From Sinimarinibacterium sp. NLF-5-8 (GTDB lineage Bacteria > Pseudomonadota > Gammaproteobacteria > Nevskiales > Nevskiaceae): a stretch of 64,000 nt of DNA. The stretch is taken from positions 992,001 through 1,056,000 of the forward strand of contig NZ_CP048030.1 of assembly GCF_010092425.1 (NCBI RefSeq). Reading direction: 5' to 3'. Under the pieces are notes generated by a model. It made no database searches. It worked only from the letters and a program-made list of their open reading frames with translations, and was not told where the DNA came from. Below are positions 45,585 to 55,500 of this stretch, in pieces. The translations under genes and the position numbers were made by a program. Numbering within the stretch: position 1 is the first letter of the stretch; every line of letters begins with the position of its first letter.

Positions 45585-46685
45585 ATGTCCACTGCACCTG
45601 TCCCTGATCTGGCAATGGCCACACTCCCCGCCCGGATCGATCAGTGGGCGCGCGAACTCGGCTTTTCGGCTGCGGGCGTGTCTACGCAAGCGATCGATCA
45701 GGATCACGCCCATCTGCGTGAGTGGCTGGCACAGGGTCGGCACGCCAACATGGCTTTCATGGCACGCGATGTGGACATGCGCACCACCCCGCAAGTGCTG
45801 CGCCCCGGCACCATCAGCGTCATCAGCGCACGCCTGCCCTATCACCCGCAAGGCATGAATGCGTTTGAGGTGCTCGACGACGGCCATCGCGCCTACATCT
45901 CGCGTTACGCCCTGGGGCGCGATTACCACCGCGTGGTGCGCGCGCGGCTGCTCAAACTCGGCAAACGCATCGAACAGGCCGTGGGCACCCACGGCTATCG
46001 TGTCCTCTGCGACAGCGCACCGGCGATGGAAAAGCCGCTGGCGCGCGAAGCACGACTGGGCTGGATCGGCAAACACACCCTGGTCTTGCACCGCGATGCC
46101 GGATCATGGTTTTTTCTGGGCGAAATCTACACCGATCTGCCGCTGCCCAAACCCACTGAACCGCCGGTCAAAAATCTGTGTGGCAGCTGCATCAAGTGCA
46201 TCACCGCCTGTCCGACCGGGGCGATCGTCGCGCCTTATCAGGTCGATGCCCGCCGCTGCATTTCATACCTCACCATCGAACACCATGGCAGCATCCCCAC
46301 AGAACTGCGGCCGCTGATGGGCAATCGCATTTTTGGCTGTGATGATTGTCAGCTGGTGTGTCCCTGGAACCGCTATGCCCAGATCGATGTCGATGCCGAC
46401 TTCGCGCCCCGCAATGGACTCGACGCCGCAAAACTGGTGGATCTGTTCGCATGGACCGAAGACCACTGGCTACGCAAGACCGAAGGCATGGCGCTGCGCC
46501 GCGTCGGTTATCTGCGCTGGCTGCGCAACATCGCCGTTGCCCTGGGCAATGCCCCCCGCACTGAGGCCATCATCGCGGCGCTCGAAAGCCGCGCCGATCA
46601 CCCGGATGAACATGTGCGCGAACATGTCGCCTGGGCGCTGGAACGCCAGCGCCGCACGAATGGCCGCCTGAATGACCTCGATTGA
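45585..46685 (+). CDS. queG: epoxyqueuosine reductase
   Basis: 366 residues from MSTAPVPDLAMATLPARIDQW; an ATG ten codons on is an alternative, and a longer frame upstream lies over nnr. The cobalamin-binding N-terminal domain has LGWIGKHTLVLHRDAGSWFFLGE. Two 4Fe-4S sites are CGSCIKCITACPTGAI (around residue 200) and CDDCQLVCPWN (around 250), with a C-terminal HEAT-like segment (VALGNAPRTEAIIAALE). It performs the last step of queuosine synthesis in tRNA. Divergent from nnr with 41 bases between starts. Confidence 0.95.
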   Translation: MSTAPVPDLAMATLPARIDQWARELGFSAAGVSTQAIDQDHAHLREWLAQGRHANMAFMARDVDMRTTPQVLRPGTISVISARLPYHPQGMNAFEVLDDGHRAYISRYALGRDYHRVVRARLLKLGKRIEQAVGTHGYRVLCDSAPAMEKPLAREARLGWIGKHTLVLHRDAGSWFFLGEIYTDLPLPKPTEPPVKNLCGSCIKCITACPTGAIVAPYQVDARRCISYLTIEHHGSIPTELRPLMGNRIFGCDDCQLVCPWNRYAQIDVDADFAPRNGLDAAKLVDLFAWTEDHWLRKTEGMALRRVGYLRWLRNIAVALGNAPRTEAIIAALESRADHPDEHVREHVAWALERQRRTNGRLNDLD

Positions 46686-46725
46686 TCCCAGCCTGTTGCG
46701 TCGCCGGTCACCCCAGACCGGGTCG

Positions 46726-46744
46726 ATCCGCATGCGGGTTTTTC
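46726..46744 (+). terminator. short terminator candidate after queG
   Basis: ATCCG-CATG-CGGGT is followed by TTTTTC. The stem is only five pairs including a wobble, and the region is shared with the convergent DUF411 stop codon. Confidence 0.35.
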
Positions 46745-47162
46745 AGTCCTGCGAAAAAGGATGGCCGGCAAAATCAACGGTCACCAGCGTGCCGTCCAGC
46801 TCACCCATTCCCGGTGCGTTCAGCGGCATCCCCGGAGCCGCCACGCCTTTGACATCCGGCTGCTGCAAAAGCTTGCGAATCGCGCGGGCCGGCACATGCC
46901 CCTCAATCACCTGCCCGCTTTCATCCATCACCGCTGTGTGGCAGGAGGCCAGATCTCCAGGCACGCCAAACCGGCTTTTGACCGCCGACATTCTCTGGGT
47001 ATCAACGATCTTCACGGCAAAACCTGACTCACGCAGATGTTCTGCCCACCCCCGGCAACACCCACAGTTGGGGTCCTGATAAACCGTCACCGCCTCTCCC
47101 GCAGCCTGGGCAAGCCCCCCCATGCTGCACAGCAACACCCCAAGTGCCATCCATCTGTTCAT
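46743..47162 (-). CDS. DUF411 periplasmic metal-binding protein
   Basis: 139 residues from MNRWMALGVLLCSMGGLAQA, a clear signal peptide (about 1-20). The DUF411 domain has the YQDPNCGCCRGWAEHL motif with three clustered Cys, then SCHTAVMDESGQVIEGHVPA and GVAAPGMPLNAPGM. Such proteins are linked to copper handling and often accompany copper-resistance genes, but none are adjacent here. Confidence 0.88.
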   Translation of the reverse strand: MNRWMALGVLLCSMGGLAQAAGEAVTVYQDPNCGCCRGWAEHLRESGFAVKIVDTQRMSAVKSRFGVPGDLASCHTAVMDESGQVIEGHVPARAIRKLLQQPDVKGVAAPGMPLNAPGMGELDGTLVTVDFAGHPFSQD

Positions 47163-47214
47163 ATTCAGCTCAAGCGTTCGTGTGGCATCCAATTGCGCCG
47201 GGTCTTTGATTGAT

Positions 47215-47290
47215 TGGCGCCCCCGGCAGGAATCGAACCTGCGACCCTCCGCTTAGGAGGCGGATGCTCTATCCACTGAGCTACGAAGGC
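47215..47290 (-). tRNA. tRNA-Arg (anticodon CCT)
   Basis: A complete cloverleaf on the minus strand: acceptor GCCTTCG with CGGGGGC (two G:U pairs), D arm GCTC/GAGC, anticodon stem TCCGC/GCGGA around CTCCTAA, T arm GCAGG-TTCGATT-CCTGC, discriminator G and an encoded CCA end (47215-47217). The anticodon CCT reads AGG arginine codons. No integrase or attachment duplication lies beside it. Confidence 0.95.
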
Positions 47291-47316
47291 GCGGGCGCGA
47301 ATGGTAGTCGATTTGG

Positions 47317-47808
47317 TCAGTTGGCAGCCAGATGCAGTCGTTGCAAAACAAGCTCGATGGCCGCAGCAGCGGATTGGCGGCGGATGGCTTCACGATCCCC
47401 GACAAAGTGATGTTCAACGGCGTGCGCCTCTGCATCTGCATGGCCACAGGCAATCCAGACCGTGCCGACCGGCTTTTCGGCACTGCCCCCGCCAGGGCCG
47501 GCAATGCCGGTGATGCTCAGCGCCCAGTCGGTGCCGATGCGCTCCAGCGTGCCGCGTACCATCGCCAGTGCGGTTTGCTGGCTGACGGCGCCGTATGTCG
47601 AAAGTGTGGTTTCAGGCACGCCAAGAACAATGTGTTTGGCGCGATTGGAATACGTCACCAGACCACACTCAAACCACGCGGAAGCGCCGGCGCGAGCGGT
47701 GAGCAGCTGGGCCAGCAAGCCGCCGGTACAGGATTCGGCAACGGCCAGGGTCTGGCTGCGCGCGCTGAGTTGTTCGGCAAGGCGCAGCAGGTTTGCGGAA
47801 TTGGTCAT
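47317..47808 (-). CDS. pncC: CinA C-terminal domain nicotinamide-nucleotide amidohydrolase
   Basis: 163 residues, the stand-alone CinA_C family: VAESCTGGLLAQLLTARAGAS, GLVTYSNRAKHIVLGVP, LSITGIAGPGGGSAEKPVGTVWIA. It deamidates NMN to NaMN in NAD recycling. Its ATG overlaps the stop of the response-regulator gene by 4 bases, an uncommon pairing. The recA gene that often follows it in other bacteria is not here. Confidence 0.92.
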   Translation of the reverse strand: MTNSANLLRLAEQLSARSQTLAVAESCTGGLLAQLLTARAGASAWFECGLVTYSNRAKHIVLGVPETTLSTYGAVSQQTALAMVRGTLERIGTDWALSITGIAGPGGGSAEKPVGTVWIACGHADAEAHAVEHHFVGDREAIRRQSAAAAIELVLQRLHLAAN

Positions 47809-48494
47809 GAACGTCCACCTCGTGAATGCACCGTCTGAGAAATTGCTCCGCTGTCGTCCAGCAATCCATAACGCATCGCCAGACGCATCAATTCAACATC
47901 GTTGGCAATGCCAAGTTTTTCATACATGCGATAACGATAGGTGCTGACGGTTTTGGGAGACAGATGCAGCTGATCAGAAATGGCCTGGTTACTTTGCCCC
48001 AGCAAAAGCAGTTTCATGATCTGTGTTTCGCGCTGCGAAAGCGAGTCGAACGGGGTTGCCTCAGCTGCCGGGTCGCTGCTGCCAACGACAATTTGTCCGA
48101 CGATATCCGAAGCAACGTAGCGCCTGCCTTCATGGACGCGGCGAATGGCATCGATGACTTCGTCGGCCACGGCGTCTTTGCTGATGTAACCTACGGCGCC
48201 CGCGCCGAGCATCTGGCTGGGGTAAGGCTCGTCAACATACATCGAAACAACGATGACCTTGCAATCGGGACTGCGCTGCACGAGTCGCCGGGTGGCCTCC
48301 AGTCCACCGATACCGGGCATGTTGATATCCATCAGCACGACATCAGGGCGGCTGATCGGGGCAAGCTCCAATGCCTGTTCGCCACTGCCTGCTTCGGCAA
48401 CAACGGTCAGATCATCGGCCTCCAGTAGCATGCGCTTGAGTCCGGCCCTGACCAGACGATGATCATCCACCAGCATGACTTTGATGTTCGGCAT
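47805..48494 (-). CDS. uvrY: UvrY/GacA-type response regulator
   Basis: 229 residues. The receiver domain has the acidic pair Asp10-Asp11, phosphoacceptor Asp56 in VVLMDINMPG, and a Lys in GYISKDA. The LuxR-type C-terminal helix-turn-helix has LSQRETQIMKLLLLGQSN, LHLSPKTVSTYRYRMYEKLG. The wording KTVSTYRYRMYEKLGI and the overall length match GacA/UvrY, which with BarA/GacS activates small RNAs that titrate CsrA. GGAGGGCAGG precedes the ATG. uvrC, the usual downstream partner, is absent. Confidence 0.88.
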   Translation of the reverse strand: MPNIKVMLVDDHRLVRAGLKRMLLEADDLTVVAEAGSGEQALELAPISRPDVVLMDINMPGIGGLEATRRLVQRSPDCKVIVVSMYVDEPYPSQMLGAGAVGYISKDAVADEVIDAIRRVHEGRRYVASDIVGQIVVGSSDPAAEATPFDSLSQRETQIMKLLLLGQSNQAISDQLHLSPKTVSTYRYRMYEKLGIANDVELMRLAMRYGLLDDSGAISQTVHSRGGRS

Positions 48495-48563
48495 CCCTGC
48501 CCTCCAGGCATTTCGATTGTTCGAAGGGTCTGCGGATCAACAGGTTACAGCAAGCCTGAACGG

Positions 48564-50462
48564 CTACACCTCGGCGCGATTGCCTTCTCGTTCCAGCCAG
48601 TCCTTGCGATCGGGCGCGCGCTTTTTGGCCAGCAGCATGTCGAGCATCAACTCAGCCGGCTCATCATCCAGTGTGAGCTGCACAAGGCGACGGGTGTCCG
48701 GGGTCATCGTGGTTTCCCGCAGCTGCGGTGGGTTCATCTCGCCCAGCCCTTTGAAACGGGTGACGCTGATTTTGGCGCGCGCATTTTCGCGTTCGATACG
48801 GCTCAGCACAGCTTGCTTTTCAGCTTCATCGAGTGCATAAAAAACCTGCTTTCCTGCATCGATCCGAAACAGCGGCGGCATGGCGATATAGATATGCCCT
48901 GCCTCGACCAGAGGTCGGTAATGCTTCAAAAACAAGGCGCACAGCAACGTGGCGATGTGCAGGCCATCGGAGTCGGCATCGGCCAGCACGCAGATCTTGC
49001 CGTAACGCAGACCGCTGATATCGCTGCTGCCCGGATCGACGCCAATGGCAACACTGATGTTATGGATTTCATCCGAACGCAGCGCCTCGCCGGAATCCAC
49101 TTCCCAGGTATTCAGGATTTTTCCGCGCAGCGGCATGATGGCCTGAAAATCACGATCCCGCGCCTGTTTGGCGCTGCCCCCCGCAGAATCGCCTTCGACC
49201 AGAAACAGCTCGGTCAGCGTCGCATCGTTCTGGACGCAATCTGCCAGCTTCCCTGGCAATGCCGGGCCAGAGGTGACTTTTTTGCGTACCACCTGCTTGG
49301 CCAGCTTGAGCCGCGCAGTGGCACTGGCAATGACATGCTCGGCAATCAATTTGCCTTGCTCAAGATTCTGATTGAGCCACAAGCTGAACGCATCCAGCAC
49401 TACGCCCTGGACAAAGCTGGCCGCTTCGCGTGAGGACAGACGTTCTTTGGTTTGCCCGGAAAATTGCGGATCCTGCATTTTTACACTGAGCACATAGGCG
49501 CAGTCCTGCCATACATCTTCAGGTGCAAGTTTGAGCCCGCGTGGCAGCAAGTTCTGAAATTCACAGAACTGGCGCAGCGCCTCGGTCAGCCCACTACGCA
49601 AACCATTGACATGAGTCCCCCCCTGCGCCGTGGGAATCAGGTTGACGTAGCTTTCGGCAATCGGCTCTCCCCTGGGCGCTTCACCGCTGAGCCAGGCCAG
49701 CGCCCATTCGACTTCTTCGCGCGGACTTTTGAAGCTGCCGACAAAAAGCGTCGGTGGCAGGGTCTCGCGGCCATCGAGCGCATCGCGCAGGTAATCGGGC
49801 AAGCCGTTCTGGTACTGCCAGACTTGTTGCTGACCGTTGGGCCGGTCATCCAGCGTCACCTTCAGATCGGGACACAGCACCGCCTTGGCGCGCAGGACCT
49901 GGCGCAAGCGCGAAAGCGAAAATCGCGGGCTGTCAAAATATTTGGGGTCAGCCCAGAACCGCACCGATGTGCCGCGCCGGGATTTGCTCGCAGTCCCTAC
50001 CGGGCGCAGCTTTTCAATGACTTCGCCGCCGCCAAACTCGATCAGGTACTCGATGCCCTCACGCCAGACGCGCACTTCCAGACGCGTGGACAGGGCATTG
50101 ACCACCGACACCCCGACGCCGTGCAGCCCCCCCGAAAACTGGTATTGCTTATTGGAAAACTTGGCGCCGGCATGCAGCTTGGTCAGGATCAGCTCGACAC
50201 CCGAGACATTGTGAACAGGATGAATATCGACCGGCATTCCGCGCCCATCGTCGAGCACCTCAAGCGAGCCATCTTCATGCAGCGTCACCGTGACATTCCT
50301 GCAGTACCCGGCCAATGCCTCATCGACGGCATTGTCAATCACCTCCTGCGCCAGGTGATTGGGGCGCGTGGTGTCGGTGTACATGCCGGGGCGCTTTCGC
50401 ACGGGCTCCAGCCCCTGCAAAACCTCGATCGCCTCAGCGCTATAAGTCGTATTATCTGCCAT
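48564..50462 (-). CDS. parE: DNA topoisomerase IV subunit B
   Basis: 632 residues, the ParE length (GyrB is about 800). The GHKL ATPase has GLEPVRKRPGMYTD, EVIDNAVDEALAGY, DDGRGMPVDIHP and HGVGVSVVNALS. The TOPRIM domain has LVEGDSAGGSAKQARDRDFQAIMPLRGK and DADSDGLHI, followed by RFKGLGEMNPPQLRET. With ParC it decatenates chromosomes. GGAGG lies 4 bases before the ATG. parC is not in the window. Confidence 0.95.
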   Translation of the reverse strand: MADNTTYSAEAIEVLQGLEPVRKRPGMYTDTTRPNHLAQEVIDNAVDEALAGYCRNVTVTLHEDGSLEVLDDGRGMPVDIHPVHNVSGVELILTKLHAGAKFSNKQYQFSGGLHGVGVSVVNALSTRLEVRVWREGIEYLIEFGGGEVIEKLRPVGTASKSRRGTSVRFWADPKYFDSPRFSLSRLRQVLRAKAVLCPDLKVTLDDRPNGQQQVWQYQNGLPDYLRDALDGRETLPPTLFVGSFKSPREEVEWALAWLSGEAPRGEPIAESYVNLIPTAQGGTHVNGLRSGLTEALRQFCEFQNLLPRGLKLAPEDVWQDCAYVLSVKMQDPQFSGQTKERLSSREAASFVQGVVLDAFSLWLNQNLEQGKLIAEHVIASATARLKLAKQVVRKKVTSGPALPGKLADCVQNDATLTELFLVEGDSAGGSAKQARDRDFQAIMPLRGKILNTWEVDSGEALRSDEIHNISVAIGVDPGSSDISGLRYGKICVLADADSDGLHIATLLCALFLKHYRPLVEAGHIYIAMPPLFRIDAGKQVFYALDEAEKQAVLSRIERENARAKISVTRFKGLGEMNPPQLRETTMTPDTRRLVQLTLDDEPAELMLDMLLAKKRAPDRKDWLEREGNRAEV

Positions 50463-50586
50463 ACAGCCTCCCCGAAAAGCGCGCGGACACTAGCCGATGC
50501 AAGGCCCTATCGGCAAGCAAGCCTGCGCCGTGCAAGTTAAACTCGCGCTTTGCAAACCCTTGGCTGAGCAACGCAAACACACCCTC
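50463..50586. promoter_or_regulatory. parE / xseB divergent intergenic region
   Basis: These 124 bases separate divergent starts and must hold both promoters. I cannot pick out convincing -35/-10 pairs. The xseB frame is open through part of it, but with no ribosome-binding site. Confidence 0.4.
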
Positions 50587-50922
50587 ATGAGCAAAACCGC
50601 CTCGAAAAATGCTGACAAGCCTGCCACTGCATCGCCCGGTGCGCGCGCAGATGGTGATCCCGTCAGCCGGTTTGAGGACGACATGCAGGCGCTCGAAACC
50701 ATCGTCCAGAAACTGGAACGTGGAGAACTCAGGCTTGAAGAATCGCTTGAATTGTTCCAGCAAGGGATGGCGCTGAGCCAGCAATGTCGCAGTGTGCTGG
50801 AGCATGCCGAATTGCAGGTGCGTACCCTGCTCAAGTCGGAAATGACAAACAGCGCTGATGCTACGGCACCGTCGTCATCCCCCACGGATGACGATAGCGC
50901 AGATACGCCAACCCTGCTTTAA
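50587..50922 (+). CDS. xseB: exodeoxyribonuclease VII small subunit
   Basis: 111 residues from MSKTASKNADKPA. A disordered N-terminal tail is followed by the XseB helical hairpin (SRFEDDMQALETIVQKLERGELRLEESLELFQQGMALSQQC) and a longer than usual Ser/Asp tail. It assembles with XseA. First of xseB-ispA-dxs, 20 bases before ispA. Confidence 0.92.
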   Translation: MSKTASKNADKPATASPGARADGDPVSRFEDDMQALETIVQKLERGELRLEESLELFQQGMALSQQCRSVLEHAELQVRTLLKSEMTNSADATAPSSSPTDDDSADTPTLL

Positions 50923-50942
50923 AGTCCCTGCTTCATCACGCC

Positions 50943-51830
50943 ATGACCTTGACCTCGTTTTCGGATCTGCGCGCGCGCTTTGATCACGCTCTGGATCGCT
51001 GTCTGAGGCTACCGAATGCGCCGGAACCGCTGAACAGCGCCATGCGTTACAGCTGTGAAGGCGGCAAGCGCCTACGCCCGCTGCTGATCTACAGTGCCGG
51101 ATCAGCCTTGGGGATGGACCATCAGCGTGACCGACTCGATCTGGCCGCCTGCGCGATGGAATTGATCCACGTCTATTCACTGGTGCACGACGACCTTCCT
51201 GCGATGGACGACGATGCGATGCGCCGTGGTCGCCCCACCACGCATATTGCCTTTGATGAAGCCACGGCCATTCTGGTCGGCGATGCCCTGCAGACCCGCG
51301 CGTTCGAGCTGCTCAGCGCACCGGATGCGGCCTGCCTGAACCCGGCACAGCGGCTGCAAATGATCAACGTGCTGGCGCGCGCAGCAGGCGCACTGGGAAT
51401 GGCCGGCGGCCAATCCCTGGATCTGGCAGCGGAATATCAAACGCTTGATCTGCCGGCACTTGAGCGACTGCATCAGCACAAGACCGGCGCGCTGATCGAG
51501 GCCTGTATGCAATTGGCCTGTCTCGCTGCCGATGACTGTGCCTTGGCGCAGGTCACGGCACTGCACAGCTATGGCCGTCATATCGGCCTGGCTTTTCAGA
51601 TCCAGGACGATGTGCTCGACGTGCAGGGCAGTGCCGCGACGCTTGGCAAGACCGCAGGCAAGGATATGGCCAGCGGTAAGTCCACTTATCCGGGACTTTT
51701 GGGCCTGTCGGCTGCGCAACAGCGCGCCGATGAGCTGTTCAACGCAGCGCGCGCTGCCCTGGCGCCACTGGGATCGGCCGCACAAATGTTGTTGATGCTC
51801 ACCGATGCCATCGAGCACCGTGAGCACTGA
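50943..51830 (+). CDS. ispA: farnesyl diphosphate synthase
   Basis: 295 residues. The first Asp-rich motif LVHDDLPAMDDDAMRRGRPT is at about residues 80-98 and the second FQIQDDVLDVQG near 220; also GGKRLRPLLIYSAG and AGKDMASGKSTYPGL. It condenses IPP with DMAPP and GPP to farnesyl diphosphate. Context with dxs supports IspA over other prenyl synthases. Confidence 0.94.
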   Translation: MTLTSFSDLRARFDHALDRCLRLPNAPEPLNSAMRYSCEGGKRLRPLLIYSAGSALGMDHQRDRLDLAACAMELIHVYSLVHDDLPAMDDDAMRRGRPTTHIAFDEATAILVGDALQTRAFELLSAPDAACLNPAQRLQMINVLARAAGALGMAGGQSLDLAAEYQTLDLPALERLHQHKTGALIEACMQLACLAADDCALAQVTALHSYGRHIGLAFQIQDDVLDVQGSAATLGKTAGKDMASGKSTYPGLLGLSAAQQRADELFNAARAALAPLGSAAQMLLMLTDAIEHREH

Positions 51831-51943
51831 TTCGCCAACAATTATGAGAAACTGCACACACATCATTGATGTTGCACCGCAGCAAAACGCTTGCGAGTAC
51901 GCGATAATCCTGCCTGGCCGTGTTTTGACTTGGTAACTGCCCC

Positions 51944-53806
51944 GTGAACGACATCCCCGGATATGCCCTGCTTGGCAGCGTCAACAATCCCGCCGACCTG
52001 CGCCAGCTCCCCGCCACCGATCTGCCGCTGCTGGCTGTCGAGGTTCGACGCTATCTGATCGAAACGCTGGGACGTATCGGAGGGCACTTTGCCGCCAATC
52101 TCGGTACTGTCGAATTATCGATTGCCCTGCATCGCTGCTTTGATACGCCGCATGACCGGCTGGTCTGGGATGTCGGCCATCAGGCCTACCCACACAAAAT
52201 CCTCACCGAACGCCGCGCGCGGCTGGAAACGATCCGCCGTCTTGGCGGTCTGGCACCTTTTTGCCTGCGCGCAGAGAGCGAATACGACACCTTTGGCGTA
52301 GGCCACTCCTCCACCTCCATTTCGGCTGCAGCAGGCATGGCCGCAGCCGCTCGCATCAAGGGCGAATCGCGCCGTGCGGTGGCCATCATCGGCGACGGCG
52401 GCATGACCGCAGGCATGGCGTTTGAAGCCCTCAACCATGCCGGACACGTTGGCCTGGACATGCTGGTGATCTACAACGATAACGACATGTCGATCTCGGA
52501 AAACGTCGGCGCGCTGCGCGATCATTCCGCGCGCTTGCTGCGCAAGCTCGGCATCGCCGCCCGTGCCGTTGATGACGATGCCAGCCAACCTCATCCGAAT
52601 GATCCCGGCGCCCTGTTTGAAACCTTTGGCTTTGAATATACCGGGCCGATCGACGGCCATGATCTGAATGCCCTGACGCAAACGCTGGATCAACTCAAGA
52701 ACCGGCGCGGACCGCAGCTGCTGCACATCATCACCGTCAAAGGCAAGGGCTTTGACCCGGCCGAGGCCGATCCGATCAAGTATCACGGCGTCACTCAATT
52801 CGATCCTGTCACGGGTGCATTTCCCCGCAAAAAAAGCGGCCTGCCGTCTTATACCCAGATCTTCGGTGACTGGCTGTGCGAAGCCGCCGAACACGACCCC
52901 GAGGTTGTTGCCGTCACCCCGGCAATGCGCGAAGGCTCGGGCCTGGTGGAATATGCAAAGCGCTTTGCCGACCGCTACTTCGATGTCGGCATTGCAGAAC
53001 AGCATGCCGTCACCCTGGCCGCAGGGTTGGCCTGCGAAGGGCTCAAACCGGTTTGCGCGATCTATTCAACATTTTTGCAGCGTGGCTACGATCAATTGAT
53101 CCACGATGTGGCCATTCAGAACCTGCCGGTTGTCTTCGCAGTCGATCGCGGCGGTCTGGTTGGCGCCGATGGGGCGACCCATCATGGTGTTTTTGATTTT
53201 TCATACCTGCGCTGCATTCCCAACATGGTGGTCATGGCACCGTCGGATGAAAACGAATGCCGACGCATGCTCAGCACGGGGTTGTCACTACAACAACCCA
53301 GCGCCGTGCGCTACCCACGCGGCTCCGGCACCGGCGCGGTCTGCGATGAGCACGCCAGACCGCTGACGGTCGGCAAGGGTCGCATCGTCCGCGAGGCGCA
53401 CGGACGCCGGCGCCCGCGCGTGGCCATTCTGGCATTTGGCGCAATGGTGCAAACAGCGTTGCAAGCCGCTGAAATCATTGATGCTGTCGTCGCCGACATG
53501 CGCTTTGTCAAACCTCTGGATGCGGATCTGATCCTGGAGCTCGCCAACGCCAACGATCTGCTGGTGACTCTCGAAGACAACGTGCGCATGGGTGGCGCAG
53601 GCTCAGCGGTCAACGAGGTCTTACTGGCGCAGCACCAGCATGTGACTCTGCTCAACCTGGGATTGCCCGATCAATTCATCGAGCACGGCACGCGCGAAGA
53701 ACTGCTCGCCCAGTGCGGACTCGATTCAGCCGGGGTCTTGCGCGCAATCCAGAAACGCCTGCGCGCGCGCGATCTTGATCAACCCAGCAGCCTGCGCAGT
53801 CAATGA
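51944..53806 (+). CDS. dxs: 1-deoxy-D-xylulose-5-phosphate synthase
   Basis: 620 residues from a GTG. The transketolase-like thiamine enzyme has [31 protein letters not shown], the ThDP/Mg site [18 protein letters not shown], then YNDNDMSIS and [19 protein letters not shown] (catalytic Glu), and RYPRGSGTG. It makes DXP from pyruvate and glyceraldehyde 3-phosphate, the entry to the MEP pathway. The 113-base gap after ispA may hold its own promoter. Confidence 0.95.
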   Translation: MNDIPGYALLGSVNNPADLRQLPATDLPLLAVEVRRYLIETLGRIGGHFAANLGTVELSIALHRCFDTPHDRLVWDVGHQAYPHKILTERRARLETIRRLGGLAPFCLRAESEYDTFGVGHSSTSISAAAGMAAAARIKGESRRAVAIIGDGGMTAGMAFEALNHAGHVGLDMLVIYNDNDMSISENVGALRDHSARLLRKLGIAARAVDDDASQPHPNDPGALFETFGFEYTGPIDGHDLNALTQTLDQLKNRRGPQLLHIITVKGKGFDPAEADPIKYHGVTQFDPVTGAFPRKKSGLPSYTQIFGDWLCEAAEHDPEVVAVTPAMREGSGLVEYAKRFADRYFDVGIAEQHAVTLAAGLACEGLKPVCAIYSTFLQRGYDQLIHDVAIQNLPVVFAVDRGGLVGADGATHHGVFDFSYLRCIPNMVVMAPSDENECRRMLSTGLSLQQPSAVRYPRGSGTGAVCDEHARPLTVGKGRIVREAHGRRRPRVAILAFGAMVQTALQAAEIIDAVVADMRFVKPLDADLILELANANDLLVTLEDNVRMGGAGSAVNEVLLAQHQHVTLLNLGLPDQFIEHGTREELLAQCGLDSAGVLRAIQKRLRARDLDQPSSLRSQ

Positions 53807-53889
53807 GCCCTTGCCATCAGGCAGCCTGATTGCGCAGACCCAGTGCAGGGGTTGCGGCATAATCGTTGCTTGCTTTTTTCGCGCAGGCC

Positions 53890-55065
53890 TCAGCGCAGAA
53901 CGTCGTCCGCCGGCGCTGTGGTGCCCCATTTTTTGCAGCCCGGACACTGCCAGAACATCTGCCGCGGGCTGAAGCCGCAGTTGCTGCACTGATAACGCGG
54001 GGTACTCTCCATCAGCTTGAGCAGCGCCTTGCGCAAGCTGGCCGCAGGCTTGTCCAGCCCTGCGGCAACCACATCCGGCTGGCGTTCCAGCACATCAAGA
54101 AAGTCGGCCAGCACCGCGCGACTCGGACGCTGCTCCAGCCCTTGAGCAAGATGATCCATCGGATTGACCCCGGTTTCTGACAACAGCCGCGCTTCGGCAA
54201 CAAACGGCAAACTGCTGGAAGAAATCTCCTTGGCATCGCTCAAAAACAGCAAGTAGCGTTCCTTGTCCCGGGTCTGGGCAAAGCAGCGTTGCAAAGGCTC
54301 GATCACATCCGGCAGGAAACGGGGGTCGTATTCAAACGCGCGCAGATAGGCTTTGGCCGCCCCTGAAAAATCAGCCTGGGCTTCCAGCAACTGCCCCTGC
54401 AACAGCAAGGCGCGCACGCAATGACTGTCCTGGTCAAGCGCCGCGCGGACTTGCCTGATCGCCACATCCGGCTGTTTGGCACGGCGTGCTTCATCCGCCA
54501 GCTCACAGTGATACTGGGCAATGGTTTGCCGTTGCGACTCTCCCTTGACTGATTGCAGGCGCTGCGCAGCATCAATCGCCAGTTGCCAATCGCGCGCCTG
54601 TTCGTGAATGGTGCGGATCGCATCCAAAGATTCAGCCACATTGACGCCGCGCGCCGCCAACTGTTCAAACAACTGTTCGGCGTGATCAAGAACCCCCGCC
54701 ACCATGTAATCAACAGCCAGCTCAAACTCGGCTTCGGTGCGCAGCGCAGCAGGCAGATTTTCGCGCTGGGTCAAGGCCTCGTGGATTCGCAGCGCGCGAT
54801 CCATCTCGCCGCGCTTGCGAAACATTTTGCCCAGCGTCAAATGCAGTTCAGCGGTACCCGAATCAAACTCGGCAGCCGCCATCAAGGCTGCAATTGCCTG
54901 ATCGGGGTCATCTGAAACCAGTTGGTTGAGCAATCCCCCAAGTTGCGCGCCGGTATAGCCCTCACTTCCACTTGCGGTGGCCGTAACAGAATGACGACGT
55001 GCCAGAGCCCATCCCAGCACAACCCCCAGCAGCAACAGCAGCCAACTGAATAATGGATCCAGCAC
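53890..55065 (-). CDS. lapB: LapB (YciM) lipopolysaccharide assembly protein
   Basis: 391 residues from a GTG with GAGA upstream. An N-terminal membrane anchor (LFSWLLLLLGVVLGWALA) precedes cytoplasmic TPRs over about 35-340 (LGGLLNQLVSDDPDQAIAALM, HLTLGKMFRKRGEMDRALRIHEAL). The C-terminal rubredoxin-like knuckle has Cys360, Cys363, Cys374 and Cys377. It controls LpxC turnover by FtsH. Paired with lapA as in most relatives; it converges on dxs. Confidence 0.94.
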   Translation of the reverse strand: MLDPLFSWLLLLLGVVLGWALARRHSVTATASGSEGYTGAQLGGLLNQLVSDDPDQAIAALMAAAEFDSGTAELHLTLGKMFRKRGEMDRALRIHEALTQRENLPAALRTEAEFELAVDYMVAGVLDHAEQLFEQLAARGVNVAESLDAIRTIHEQARDWQLAIDAAQRLQSVKGESQRQTIAQYHCELADEARRAKQPDVAIRQVRAALDQDSHCVRALLLQGQLLEAQADFSGAAKAYLRAFEYDPRFLPDVIEPLQRCFAQTRDKERYLLFLSDAKEISSSSLPFVAEARLLSETGVNPMDHLAQGLEQRPSRAVLADFLDVLERQPDVVAAGLDKPAASLRKALLKLMESTPRYQCSNCGFSPRQMFWQCPGCKKWGTTAPADDVLR

Positions 55066-55100
55066 GTCAATCTCGCGTTGATGAGGACACGCGCAATTTT

Positions 55101-55436
55101 CTATGCGCGCGGGGTGTATTCGACATTGGACACCGGTGTGGCCGGCGGCACCGGATTGGCGGCCAACTCCCGCAGGCTGTGCAATTCAGTTTCTTGCGCA
55201 CGCAGCTGGCGACGAACCCGCCCCAGCTCCAGACGCTGGCCAATGATGCGACCACTGGCGGCGATCAGTGCCAGCACCACCCCCACCGCAAAGGCCGCGA
55301 TCATGATGGCAATCAACGGCAGTTCCAACTCTCCAAACAAATAGTTGAAGTGAATCGTCTGGGCATTGACATACCCCACGCTCGCGCCCAACCCCAGCAC
55401 CGCCACCAACAGCAACAAAACCAATAGACGCAGCAT
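55101..55436 (-). CDS. lapA: LapA (YciS) lipopolysaccharide assembly protein
   Basis: 111 residues of the DUF1049 type. Two membrane helices (LRLLVLLLLVAVLGLGASVGYV and LIAIMIAAFAVGVVLALIAASG) flank the motif NAQTIHFNYLFGELELPL; a charged coiled tail (RLELGRVRRQLRAQETEL) follows. Partner of LapB. GGAG lies 7 bases before the ATG. Confidence 0.92.
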   Translation of the reverse strand: MLRLLVLLLLVAVLGLGASVGYVNAQTIHFNYLFGELELPLIAIMIAAFAVGVVLALIAASGRIIGQRLELGRVRRQLRAQETELHSLRELAANPVPPATPVSNVEYTPRA

Positions 55437-55500
55437 TCGATCACTCCATTGACGCCTGATCGCGCCATTTCATTTGTTTCATATCCTGGTCAGCCCAGCA

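Noticed and set aside
47215-47290. tRNA-Arg as phage or island attachment site
   Set aside because: No integrase, no flanking duplication of the tRNA 3' end, and neighbours on both sides are housekeeping genes.
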